Positions 1 through 6,295 of a DNA stretch of 10,441 nucleotides are shown here, one piece after another. Location of the stretch: positions 1-10,441 of the forward strand of contig JANXYF010000148.1 of assembly GCA_025350175.1 (NCBI GenBank), in the 5' to 3' direction. The notes beneath the pieces are model-generated. The model searched no databases. It was not told where the DNA came from and was given only the letters and a program-made list of their open reading frames with translations. The number at the start of each line of letters is the position of its first letter. Within the stretch, counting starts at the first letter, position 1. Both the position numbers and the translations under genes were made by a program. The stretch comes from Nitrosopumilales archaeon. Lineage in GTDB: Archaea; Thermoproteota; Nitrososphaeria; Nitrososphaerales; Nitrosopumilaceae.

Positions 1-399
1 ATAGAAACAAAGACTCTGATACCTGCGTTGAGGGCAATATTGGCAAAGAAGCTAATAGAAGAGTACAAGATAGGAGAAGAAGAAGTTTCAAAATTATTAG
101 GAGTTACCCAGGCAGCCATAAGTAATTACGTCAGAGGAACCAGAGGCGATCCAGTTCTGATTAACAAATTGTCATCAATAAAAGAAGTATCAGACATGAT
201 AAACGATATTTCTAGCAATCTTGCTTCAAAGATGGCATATACCCCAGCAAGTCTCTCAAAGTTCATAGGCCTTTGCAACTACATAAAATCAAGTCTGCTA
301 ATTTGTGACATTCATCACAAGCTTGAATCAAACATAGATGAGGCAGTTTGCAAAGAATGTGAAAGTATGCTTCTAAAGGGTCCCGGTACTTCGTTCTAG
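1..399 (+). CDS. Archaeal HTH transcriptional regulator, 5' end cut by window edge
   Basis: The frame is open from base 1, giving 132 codons. The first in-frame start-like codon (TTG at 28) lies inside the conserved segment ETKTLIPALRAILAKKL, so the true start is upstream of the window. The protein resembles the predicted archaeal regulators of COG2522. A helix-turn-helix of XRE type is visible in EEEVSKLLGVTQAAISNYV, the recognition helix being TQAAISNYVRG. The C-terminal third has a CxxH...CxxC pattern (CDIHH near bases 304-318, CKEC near 349-360) that could bind zinc. The basis for the family is motif recognition. Target genes cannot be inferred from the window. Its stop codon shares a CTAG with the stop of the convergent Alba-like gene, and a T-rich stretch just after the stop (401-409) could terminate transcription inside that gene. 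Confidence 0.8.
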   Translation: METKTLIPALRAILAKKLIEEYKIGEEEVSKLLGVTQAAISNYVRGTRGDPVLINKLSSIKEVSDMINDISSNLASKMAYTPASLSKFIGLCNYIKSSLLICDIHHKLESNIDEAVCKECESMLLKGPGTSF

Positions 400-716
400 T
401 TTGTTTTTGCTAGAGTAATTTTAATAATTGAAACCATTGAAGGTCCAGATTTTTCATGAGTATCTTCGCTGTCTACAATAATGTCAAGAATTTTGGAATT
501 TCCCTTCATCATGTTTTCAGTTACAATATTTGCAACACCTACTGCGGTAGGTATTGACTCACCACTTGCTACAAGTGTAACTGTTTTGTATTTTACTAGA
601 TCATTCAAAAGATCAAGTGCACATGGAACAATGTCTTGGTGATGTATAGTAACTATCTTACTGTCAGAGTTTGAGAAATTTCCATTCAACTGTGCTTTAT
701 CTTCGCTTATCAACAA
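396..716 (-). CDS. Alba-fold nucleic-acid-binding protein (divergent, acidic)
   Basis: This 106-residue protein has the Alba pattern. Strand 1 is KIVTIHHQDIV. A helix with ALDLLNDL follows, then a second strand KTVTLVASGESIPTAV with the helix VGVANIVTENMM. It ends with paired strands KILDIIVDSED and MVSIIKITLAK, the last resembling the usual Alba C-terminus. Alba proteins bind DNA or RNA and shape archaeal chromatin. This copy is unusual: it has no arginine, about 13 acidic against 9 lysine residues, and GES where classical Alba has a basic residue before the conserved helix. It may therefore bind RNA or protein rather than DNA (inference). The start is TTG at 716, because an in-frame TAG lies two codons upstream; a GGTGG-rich stretch and a TATA-like box at 741-750 precede it. 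It overlaps the convergent regulator by 4 bp. Confidence 0.75.
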   Translation of the reverse strand: MLISEDKAQLNGNFSNSDSKIVTIHHQDIVPCALDLLNDLVKYKTVTLVASGESIPTAVGVANIVTENMMKGNSKILDIIVDSEDTHEKSGPSMVSIIKITLAKTN

Positions 717-740
717 ACCCTACCACCACCATTTACACAT

Positions 741-750
741 TCTATTAAAG
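741..750 (-). promoter_or_regulatory. TATA-like box of the Alba-like gene
   Basis: On the minus strand this reads CTTTAATAGA, centred about 30 bp before the TTG start at 716. That is the spacing expected for an archaeal TATA box giving a very short leader. The call rests on spacing and composition only. Confidence 0.45.
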
Positions 751-770
751 TCTTATCGACCATTCATCCA

Positions 771-1277
771 TTAATCGAAAAGATCGATTGGAATGTTTTG
801 AAAGTCACCGTTTGGCAAAACTCTTCTTATTGTAATAGGAATAACACGTTTTTCAAGTTCAGCATAAGCAAGATCAAGTGATGTAGCAACATCTTTTGGT
901 ATCGGTATGAAAGGTGGTGCTCCCAGTGATAATTGTAATGCTCTTGCCCCAAGTATTCTGGCTTTTTCAAATCTTGTCAATGTTGGAGGACCTATCATTA
1001 CCTTGCCTTTTCCAGTCATCTCATATTCTATTGCTTCATGAATTGGATCTACGTCTATAATTTCACGTGCGTCAATTATCTTTCTTAATCTCTCTTGTTC
1101 TGCAATTTCTTCTGCACTAAGCTCTTTCTTTCCTTTCTTTCCTGGTTTGACCTCTTCCTCTTCTTCTACTGGAACTTCAGTAGTTTCAACTACAACTGGT
1201 CCTATGATTGGTTCTTCTTCCTCAACTGGTTGAACCTCTTCAGTATCTACACTAACTTCCTCAGGTTCATCCGACAT
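771..1277 (-). CDS. rpoK: DNA-directed RNA polymerase subunit K (Rpb6 homologue) with acidic N-terminal extension
   Basis: The C-terminal part (about residues 98-156 of 168) carries the archaeal RpoK/Rpb6 signature: LTRFEKARILGARALQLSLG, then APPFIPI, a short helix (DLAYAELEKR) and VIPITIRRVLPNG. RpoK is an assembly and stability subunit that contacts the clamp and largest subunit of RNA polymerase. Typical archaeal RpoK is only the core domain. Here about 90 residues precede it, the first 45 very rich in Glu (runs of EEEE and EEEEE), followed by a basic GKKGKK patch and a charged helix. Acidic N-terminal tails are known on eukaryotic Rpb6; whether this one has the same role is inference. The ATG at 1277 lies 27 bp from the centre of a TATA box shared with the divergent gene at 1329, so the mRNA should be leaderless. 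Confidence 0.93.
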   Translation of the reverse strand: MSDEPEEVSVDTEEVQPVEEEEPIIGPVVVETTEVPVEEEEEVKPGKKGKKELSAEEIAEQERLRKIIDAREIIDVDPIHEAIEYEMTGKGKVMIGPPTLTRFEKARILGARALQLSLGAPPFIPIPKDVATSLDLAYAELEKRVIPITIRRVLPNGDFQNIPIDLFD

Positions 1278-1299
1278 TGTGTTGTTGGATAAAGAAACG

Positions 1300-1308
1300 T
1301 TATATATT
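1300..1308. promoter_or_regulatory. Symmetric TATA box between two divergent genes
   Basis: TTATATATT lies in the 51-bp gap between rpoK (minus, ATG at 1277) and the cyclophilin-like gene (plus, ATG at 1329). Its centre at 1304 is 27 bp from one start codon and 25 bp from the other. These are archaeal TATA-to-transcription-start distances, so both genes can be read from it as leaderless mRNAs. On the plus strand the purine-rich GAAACG just upstream fits a BRE (TFB recognition element). No other good TATA box is visible in the gap. Confidence 0.65.
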
Positions 1309-1328
1309 CATAATCCTTCTCGTCAAAA

Positions 1329-1715
1329 ATGAGCGCAGGCTCTGTTTCCAAGCAAGAACTGGTCCTAACTCTAAAGGGTAAGACTAGTCTCAATTTAGAA
1401 TTAAAGCGTCACCTAGCTCCAAAGACAGTCGGGACTATAATGAGATCAATTCCAATCGAGGGCAACGCCCACATGATCGGTACGAGCATAGCGTTTGTTG
1501 ATACAACCATTAGAGCAGGAGGAGAAAAATTACGAACTCAATTCAAAAAAGGAGATGTCGGATTTTTGGCCTCTAATAGTTCGATTTGTTTTTTCATAGA
1601 TGACATATCATCTACAAAATCTATGACATTAATTGGTAAAGTACCATCAAACATTGAATCTTTGAAAGATGTAAAACCCGGAGATATATTTACAATAACT
1701 CAGGCTGGAACGTAG
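1329..1715 (+). CDS. Cyclophilin-like fold protein (DUF369 / TM1367-type)
   Basis: This 128-residue protein fits the small archaeal/bacterial cyclophilin-like family (PF04126). Visible hallmarks are an opening strand ELVLTLKGKTSLNLEL, HLAPKTVGTIMRSIPIEGNAH (the family's APKTV...LPIEG segment), a central GEKLRTQFKKGDVGFLASNSSICFFID (family pattern: GDVGYWP...CIFFG), and TLIGKVPSNIESLKDVKPGD near the end. Members have a cyclophilin beta-barrel, but prolyl isomerase activity is not established for them, so no enzymatic role is claimed. The ATG at 1329 is 25 bp from the shared TATA box. The last 16 bp overlap the 3' end of the convergent rps25e, and a six-T run at 1757-1762 inside that gene is a possible terminator. 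Confidence 0.75.
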   Translation: MSAGSVSKQELVLTLKGKTSLNLELKRHLAPKTVGTIMRSIPIEGNAHMIGTSIAFVDTTIRAGGEKLRTQFKKGDVGFLASNSSICFFIDDISSTKSMTLIGKVPSNIESLKDVKPGDIFTITQAGT

Positions 1716-2011
1716 ATGTGGTGTCCGCTATAGCCACCTATTCTTTTCACTGACCCTTTTTTCAACTGATTTTGTAAAAATGCATTTGCTGCAGATATTT
1801 TGACATTAGCCTGTCTAGATAATTCTTGAACTGTGAATACCTTTGCACCTTTAATGAAATTCATGGCTTGGTTCTCATCTACTATAACAGAGATGTTTGT
1901 TCTTTGCTTCTGCTCTTTCTTATCTCCCTTCTTTTGACCGCCCTTCTTGTCAGCCTCTGCTGTCTGAGTTTTTTCTGCTTGTGCAGGAGATTGTTTCTTA
2001 CCGCCACCCAT
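1700..2011 (-). CDS. rps25e: Small-subunit ribosomal protein S25e
   Basis: This protein of 103 residues has a Lys/Gln-rich flexible tail (residues 1-37, GGGKKQ through KKEQKQR). A winged-helix domain follows: GAKVFTVQELSRQANVKISA, then ANAFLQNQLKKGSVKRIGG and YSGHHIYVPA. This is the archaeal/eukaryotic S25e pattern. S25e sits on the head of the small ribosomal subunit and occurs in Thaumarchaeota, Crenarchaeota and eukaryotes but not in bacteria. I place the start at ATG 2011 rather than at the in-frame TTG at 2017, because the TATA box at 2032-2041 is centred 25 bp before 2011, which predicts a leaderless mRNA starting at that ATG. It overlaps the convergent cyclophilin-like gene by 16 bp. 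Confidence 0.93.
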   Translation of the reverse strand: MGGGKKQSPAQAEKTQTAEADKKGGQKKGDKKEQKQRTNISVIVDENQAMNFIKGAKVFTVQELSRQANVKISAANAFLQNQLKKGSVKRIGGYSGHHIYVPA

Positions 2012-2031
2012 ACCCAATTCTTTTTCTCTCC

Positions 2032-2041
2032 TATTTATAAA
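2032..2041 (-). promoter_or_regulatory. TATA box of rps25e
   Basis: On the minus strand this reads TTTATAAATA, a strong archaeal TATA box, centred about 25 bp before the ATG at 2011. It decides the start codon in favour of 2011 over the TTG at 2017. Confidence 0.7.
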
Positions 2042-2117
2042 CGAACAAAATTTTAGGTGCGGGGTAATTCATAAGACCTAACTACAGATCTTCTTCATGT
2101 TTACTTTCGAGACCTGA

Positions 2118-2405
2118 TTAACTCTTCATGGCTTCGAAAAAATCAGATTTGATTTTATCAATATCTGTGAGCCTGTCAGTTTCTAAGATTATTTCATCTA
2201 AAACCGCATTATAGTCATGTTTGTAAACTTCCTTCAATACCGTTTTCAAGTGTTCGGGATGATCTAAACAATCATCCATCCCACAGTCAAATTGGGCTTT
2301 AATCTTAGCCAATACCAGATTATAGTTAGTATTTCCTCTTCTCATCAAGACTATCTCAATACAAGTTATGAAAGCTATTTTATTTTCATCTTCAAGAGAA
2401 ACCAT
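2118..2405 (-). CDS. Small alpha-helical protein of unknown function
   Basis: This 95-residue protein begins at an ATG placed about 27 bp from the TATA box CTTATAAG, which supports it as a real, probably leaderless gene. The predicted structure is all helical: a first helix with IAFITCIEIVLMRRG, then NYNLVLAKIKAQF, a Cys-containing turn (DCGMDDCLDHPEHLK) and two helices (TVLKEVYKHDYNAVLDEII). The DCLDHPEHLKTVLKEVY segment is reminiscent of small helical domains common in Thaumarchaeota (NitrOD5-like, where a proline-containing turn precedes a helix ending in a Phe/Tyr-Gly loop). That likeness is from memory and weak. No catalytic motif, signal peptide or membrane segment is seen. It is divergent from the small gene at 2483. 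Function unknown. Confidence 0.65.
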   Translation of the reverse strand: MVSLEDENKIAFITCIEIVLMRRGNTNYNLVLAKIKAQFDCGMDDCLDHPEHLKTVLKEVYKHDYNAVLDEIILETDRLTDIDKIKSDFFEAMKS

Positions 2406-2427
2406 CTGAAACCTTTTAGTATATTAT

Positions 2428-2435
2428 CTTATAAG
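2428..2435 (-). promoter_or_regulatory. TATA-like box of the small helical protein gene
   Basis: CTTATAAG is palindromic and centred about 27 bp from the ATG at 2405. It fits a leaderless archaeal promoter. Confidence 0.5.
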
Positions 2436-2453
2436 ATTTCCCAGTATAAAATT

Positions 2454-2461
2454 CTAAATAC
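2454..2461 (+). promoter_or_regulatory. Possible TATA box of the gene at 2483
   Basis: CTAAATAC is centred about 25 bp before the ATG at 2483, preceded by an A-rich BRE-like stretch. It is weaker than the other boxes here; the basis is spacing only. Confidence 0.35.
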
Positions 2462-2482
2462 TAGATCACGTAGCTTTTTGTC

Positions 2483-2770
2483 ATGGGGTTAGATGTAATC
2501 GAAGAAAAAAACCTAAACGATGTGATAACTTATGCTCTTGATTATCCAACAATGGTATTATCAGAGGCAGGATCATGGCCCACAATAAACATGGAGGATT
2601 TTGCCGTTGGACTATACGTCGGATATGTTGGAGGAGTATTCTTTGACGGATTCCTTAGAAGAAATAAACGATTTTTGGACTCGGAAGAGCACACTGATTT
2701 TCATACAATAATTTCAAAGAGGACAACAGAAATTAAATTAAAAATTCAAGCACATTTACACAAGAAATAA
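2483..2770 (+). CDS. Small conserved-looking protein of unknown function
   Basis: This 95-residue protein is not recognised. It opens with an acidic helix (DVIEEKNLNDVITYALDY). A middle section rich in Gly and aromatic residues (FAVGLYVGYVGGVFFDGFL, about residues 40-58) is hydrophobic but interrupted by glycines and an Asp, so it is not a convincing membrane span. The end is a basic helix (TTEIKLKIQAHLHKK). There are no cysteines and no signal peptide. The ATG lies about 25 bp after a TATA-like box. It is 37 bp upstream of the DNA ligase gene on the same strand, but the ligase has its own TATA-like box. Codon use and spacing look like the neighbours, which supports a real gene. No function is proposed. 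Confidence 0.6.
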   Translation: MGLDVIEEKNLNDVITYALDYPTMVLSEAGSWPTINMEDFAVGLYVGYVGGVFFDGFLRRNKRFLDSEEHTDFHTIISKRTTEIKLKIQAHLHKK

Positions 2771-2776
2771 CTCAAC

Positions 2777-2785
2777 CTTTTATCC
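2777..2785 (+). promoter_or_regulatory. TATA-like box of the DNA ligase gene
   Basis: CCTTTTATC in the 37-bp gap is centred about 27 bp before the ligase ATG at 2808. It suggests independent, leaderless transcription of the ligase gene. Confidence 0.45.
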
Positions 2786-2807
2786 TACATACCATAAACA
2801 TCGTCAG

Positions 2808-4574
2808 ATGAAATTCTCACTTGTTGCAGATACCCTAAGCTACATGGAGAGTACGACAAAGAGACTTGAACTGACACAGCATCTTGTAGATCTTTTTAAA
2901 ATTACACCTCCAGACATTATACCAAAAGTTGTCTATCTCCTTCAAGGAAAACTCAGACCTGACCATGAGGGCGTAGAGATAGGCATTGCTGAAAAGATTG
3001 CAATAAAAGCATTATCAAAATCATCCGGAATATCAGTCAAAAAAATAGAGCAAGAGTACAAGGAGACTGGAGATTTTGGTCAGGTAGCGTCAAAGATATT
3101 AGAACAAAAAACGCAGACGACATTTCTAAACCAAGATATCACAGTTGAGAGAGTATACGATACACTATACAAAATTGCAGAACTCAAAGGTGCAAGGTCT
3201 CAAGACATGAAGATGAAATACATTTCCAGTCTACTAAATGATGCAACCCCCACAGAAGGAGGATTTATTGCAAAAATAATAACATCAAACCTTCGATTAG
3301 GAATTGCAGACTACACAATACTTGATGCCCTTTCTGTTGCATATACAGGCTCTAAAGAAAACAGACCTGTTTTAGAACATGCGTATAATGTATGCAGTGA
3401 TTTAGGAAAAGTATCTCAAGCAGTTTCAAAAGATGGAATAAATTCTTTAAAAGATTTTCAGGTAAAAATTTTCAGTCCAATTAGACCAATGCTTGCAGAG
3501 AGAGTCAAAAGTCCACAAGAGGCCCAGGAAAAGATGGGTTTAGAATTTGCATCAGAGTACAAGCTAGACGGTGAAAGAGTTCAGGTTCATCGACAAGGGG
3601 AAAAAATTATCCTATATTCAAGAAGTCTAGAAAACATAACCAACTATTATCCAGACATTGTAGAAAACATTGGAAAATCTTTGAAATCAAATGAAGTCAT
3701 ACTGGAAGCAGAGATTGTTGCAATAAATGACGAGACTGGAGAATTTCTTCCGTTTCAAGAATTAATGCATCGAAGACGTAAATACAAGATTGCCAAAGCA
3801 GTTCAAGAATATCCCATAACGGTAAATTTCTTTGATGTATTGTTAGAAGATGGAAAAAGCTGTCTGGACATATCATACAAGGAAAGAAGAAAAACTCTTG
3901 AGAGAATCATAATTGAAGATCCTTTTGCCAAAGTCATGCCAATGACACTAGTCAAAACAGAGAATGAAGTAGAAGATAGTTTAGAGAATGCAATAAATGC
4001 CGGATGTGAGGGGCTTATGCTCAAGCAACTTGATTCACCATACCGTGCAGGAGCAAGAGCAAGTAACTGGCTAAAACTCAAGCGTGAATATAGAAATGAA
4101 TTGGGAGATAGTTTGGACTTGGTTGTAGTAGGGGCATTTTATGGAAGAGGTAGAAGAACTGGGAGATATGGAGCATTATTACTATCAGCATATGACGATC
4201 AAATTGATGTATTTCCTAGCATTTGTAAAGTTGGTACCGGATTTACAGATGAGAGTTTGGATCAATTCTATCAAATTCTTGCAGATAAAATAACTGTGAA
4301 AAAAGACCCTAGAATTGAAAGTGGCCTTGAAGCAGATGTATGGTTTGAACCAGAAGTAGTAATAGAGATTGTTGCATCAGAGATAACGCTTAGTCCAATT
4401 CATAAAGTTGCTATGGATAAAATTAGAAAGGGTAGCGGATTGGCTCTTCGATTTCCAAAATTCACTGGAAAAATAAGATTTGAGAAAACATCTGAAAATG
4501 CTACTACTATAGATGAGATCTTAACTTTATACAATAGTCAAAAACGTGTTATCCAAGACGAAAGACAATCTTGA
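2808..4574 (+). CDS. lig: ATP-dependent DNA ligase (archaeal LigI type)
   Basis: The protein joins Okazaki fragments and repairs nicks. Its 588 residues match the usual archaeal length of about 560-600. An N-terminal DNA-binding helical domain spans about residues 1-225 and includes the conserved GGFIAKIITSNLRLGIADYT. The adenylation domain carries motif I EYKLDGERVQVH, with K252 as the nucleotide-accepting lysine. It also carries Y270-S-R, FFDVL (341-345), EGLMLK (401-406) and WLKLKREY (421-428), with lysines 423 and 425. The OB-fold domain starts near DLVVVGAFYGRGRRTGRYG and ends with RFPKFTGKIRFEK (548-560). All key motifs are intact. The start ATG has a TATA-like box 27 bp upstream. The DUF47-like gene follows on the same strand after 70 bp. 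Confidence 0.96.
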   Translation: MKFSLVADTLSYMESTTKRLELTQHLVDLFKITPPDIIPKVVYLLQGKLRPDHEGVEIGIAEKIAIKALSKSSGISVKKIEQEYKETGDFGQVASKILEQKTQTTFLNQDITVERVYDTLYKIAELKGARSQDMKMKYISSLLNDATPTEGGFIAKIITSNLRLGIADYTILDALSVAYTGSKENRPVLEHAYNVCSDLGKVSQAVSKDGINSLKDFQVKIFSPIRPMLAERVKSPQEAQEKMGLEFASEYKLDGERVQVHRQGEKIILYSRSLENITNYYPDIVENIGKSLKSNEVILEAEIVAINDETGEFLPFQELMHRRRKYKIAKAVQEYPITVNFFDVLLEDGKSCLDISYKERRKTLERIIIEDPFAKVMPMTLVKTENEVEDSLENAINAGCEGLMLKQLDSPYRAGARASNWLKLKREYRNELGDSLDLVVVGAFYGRGRRTGRYGALLLSAYDDQIDVFPSICKVGTGFTDESLDQFYQILADKITVKKDPRIESGLEADVWFEPEVVIEIVASEITLSPIHKVAMDKIRKGSGLALRFPKFTGKIRFEKTSENATTIDEILTLYNSQKRVIQDERQS

Positions 4575-4644
4575 GAAAATAATTCAGAGTTACACGTGAT
4601 TTACGCAAGGATTATTAGCCGCAGGCCTAGTTTAAAATCTCTAG

Positions 4645-5301
4645 ATGTATAGCGGAGAACTTGAAGTTCAGGCAAAGAGAAAGGCCCTTGCCGTTTTACA
4701 AGACGAAATAAACAGAATTCTCAACGCTGTAAGAGATCTATCAATTCTGCCCGGTTTGATTATCAAGGCAGACAAAGCTGAAATAAAACAACTACTTGAG
4801 CGAATAAAGAATACCGAAGATGAAGTAGAAGCTCTTCGTAGAAAGATTACTAGAGAAATTTCAGATGTTGGAGGTCTCATGATGAACAGAGAGAATCTTT
4901 TGAACTCGGCATATACAATGGATGAAATCGCAGGATACATCACAGGCATTGCCTTTAAACTCTCAAATATCAAGGGAGCCACACTCAAAAAAGAAAAGCT
5001 TGACAAGGATCTTAAAGAACTAATAGAATTAGCTGTAGACCAGATTCATAAAATTAATGAAATAATCAGGGCTCTTGCAAGCAACAACAGCACTGTGGCA
5101 ATTGATCTTGCCCACGAGGCACAGAAGATAGAGAGATTGGTAGATGACAAGTACAGAGCATTAAGCATCAGAGTACTTGATGAAACTGCCACAACAAAAG
5201 AGCTATTGCTTCTAAAGGATGTAGTAGAAGGAATTGAAGAAATGTCAGATAAGGTCCTTCAAGTATCAGATTCATTCATTTTGCTGGCTCTTAGCCTATA
5301 A
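4645..5301 (+). CDS. DUF47 / PhoU-like phosphate-transport regulator family protein
   Basis: The 218 residues are almost wholly helical with heptad-like repeats and match the DUF47 (COG1392, PhoU-like) family in size and pattern. Features seen: an N-terminal helix ALAVLQDEINRILNAVRDL, a long charged helix with ERIKNTEDEVEALRRKITREI, the segment DVGGLMMNRENLLNSAYTMDEIAGYI, and a C-terminal bundle ending KDVVEGIEEMSDKVLQVSDSFI, which is typical of the family. Family members are usually paired with PiT-type phosphate permeases and are thought to tune phosphate uptake. No permease is present here, so the partner is either elsewhere or absent. The ATG at 4645 is preceded by a possible TATA box (ATTATTAG, 4611-4618) at about 30 bp. 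A poly-T terminator follows the stop. Confidence 0.8.
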   Translation: MYSGELEVQAKRKALAVLQDEINRILNAVRDLSILPGLIIKADKAEIKQLLERIKNTEDEVEALRRKITREISDVGGLMMNRENLLNSAYTMDEIAGYITGIAFKLSNIKGATLKKEKLDKDLKELIELAVDQIHKINEIIRALASNNSTVAIDLAHEAQKIERLVDDKYRALSIRVLDETATTKELLLLKDVVEGIEEMSDKVLQVSDSFILLALSL

Positions 5302-5314
5302 AATTTTAAAATAC

Positions 5315-5330
5315 TCTTCTTCCTTTTTTT
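5315..5330 (+). terminator. Poly-T transcription terminator after the DUF47-like gene
   Basis: TCTTCTTCCTTTTTTT, ending in seven T residues, lies 14-29 bp after the stop codon at 5301 and before the endA promoter region. Archaeal RNA polymerase terminates on oligo-T tracts without a needed hairpin. Confidence 0.55.
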
Positions 5331-5381
5331 GCCAATTAATTGTAAACACTAAAATCGATTATCTTTTTTATTAAAAACGAT

Positions 5382-5915
5382 TTGAAAGGAGACCTAATAG
5401 AAAACAGGATAATAGTTTGGAATATTGAAGATTCTCGTGCCCTCTTTGTTGCAGGGTATTACGGAAAACCAATCGGTATGACAAAACCAAAACCTGAGGA
5501 GATAAACGTGCCTTTGATTTTAGATCTCATAGAAGGACTCTATTTACAAGAAAAATCAAAACTCAAAGTATTTCATACCAAAAAACTTGTTACACAAAAA
5601 GAGCTTCTGGAGATATGTAGAAGAGAATATCATAATTTTGATAAAAAATACACGGTGTACAAAGATTTCAGAGACAAAGGATACATTGTAAATCCTGGAA
5701 TCAAGTTTGGTTGCGATTTTGCAGTATATCAAAAAGGACCGGGAATTGACCATGCACCATATCTTCTCCAAGTGTACAATTCCACAGATACTATATCTGC
5801 CACAAGTGTTGTACTAGCCGGAAGATTAGCAACAACAGTAAGAAAACAATTCATCCTGGCAATTCCAAAAGGAGATAAAGTTGATTGCTTAGCTTTGGAC
5901 TGGTGGAGAGCCTAA
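5382..5915 (+). CDS. endA: tRNA-splicing endonuclease
   Basis: EndA cuts introns out of precursor tRNAs and rRNAs at bulge-helix-bulge sites. The 177-residue length fits the homotetrameric archaeal type. The N-terminal domain starts ENRIIVWNIEDSRALFVAGYYGKPIG. The C-terminal catalytic domain is clear: YKDFRDKGYIVNPGIKFGCD, then FAVYQKGPGIDHAPYLLQV, RLATTVRKQFILAI and the closing DWWRA. The expected catalytic triad is visible as Y116, H124 and K155. The start is TTG at 5382, since no ATG or GTG fits and the N-terminus then matches the family; an in-frame TAA lies upstream at 5343. A TATA-like stretch (CGATTATC, about 5356-5363) precedes it at roughly 23 bp, but a second AT-rich run at 5364-5376 makes the promoter uncertain. 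The last 27 bp overlap the convergent gene. Confidence 0.93.
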   Translation: MKGDLIENRIIVWNIEDSRALFVAGYYGKPIGMTKPKPEEINVPLILDLIEGLYLQEKSKLKVFHTKKLVTQKELLEICRREYHNFDKKYTVYKDFRDKGYIVNPGIKFGCDFAVYQKGPGIDHAPYLLQVYNSTDTISATSVVLAGRLATTVRKQFILAIPKGDKVDCLALDWWRA

Positions 5916-6293
5916 TTCTCTTTTAATGTTAGAAGCAATACGGTCATACACTGCAAACAATTCTTTTGTCATTACAAAATTATAGCTATCTTTCCACTTG
6001 CCATAAATTCTGATATCGCCTTTAGTTGGCTCCACAGTGATATGTGCATCTTCGTATGACAATCTTGTCATCATGTTCTTAAGTTCAGCATCAGAATTCA
6101 AAACATCTGCCAGAGTACCGCCAATCCACTTAACCCCAGTTACTCTCTTTGAAGCAAAATATCCTTTAGTTTCAAGTTTTGGTCTTGCAAGAAAATCTTC
6201 CTCAGATATATCATGCTGATGAGTTTTTACAATAAAGTGTGCTTGAAATCTGTCTTGAGCGCCCCACGGTACTGGATTAAGTTCTTGTGTCAT
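5889..6293 (-). CDS. Conserved-looking protein of unknown function, second gene of a two-gene unit
   Basis: This protein of about 134 residues is not recognised. It begins TQELNPVPWGAQDRFQAHFI and contains alternating hydrophobic/charged strands (AHITVEPTKGDIRIYGKW, about residues 84-101). A helical end follows (YNFVMTKELFAVYDRIASNI), suggesting a small alpha/beta soluble domain. There are no cysteines, no signal peptide and no membrane segment. I choose ATG 6293 over the TTG at 6299: AGGGG lies about 6 bases before this ATG, a good Shine-Dalgarno distance, and the gene begins just after the TGA of its upstream neighbour, implying translational coupling. Its 3' end overlaps endA on the other strand by 27 bp. 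Function unknown. Confidence 0.7.
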   Translation of the reverse strand: MTQELNPVPWGAQDRFQAHFIVKTHQHDISEEDFLARPKLETKGYFASKRVTGVKWIGGTLADVLNSDAELKNMMTRLSYEDAHITVEPTKGDIRIYGKWKDSYNFVMTKELFAVYDRIASNIKRELGSPPVQS

Positions 6294-6295
6294 TT

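Noticed and set aside
1826..2056. Plus-strand open frame of 76 codons rich in Leu, Cys and Phe
   Set aside because: It is the complement of the Lys/Gln-rich tail of rps25e and runs through that gene's promoter; there is no family likeness or own promoter.
2042..2117. Possible small RNA (weak C/D-box-like ATGAAGA on the minus strand)
   Set aside because: The box matches are poor, there is no guide pairing to test, and part of the stretch is rps25e upstream region.
3803..4081. Minus-strand open frame inside the DNA ligase gene
   Set aside because: It lies wholly antisense to conserved ligase motifs and has no start context.
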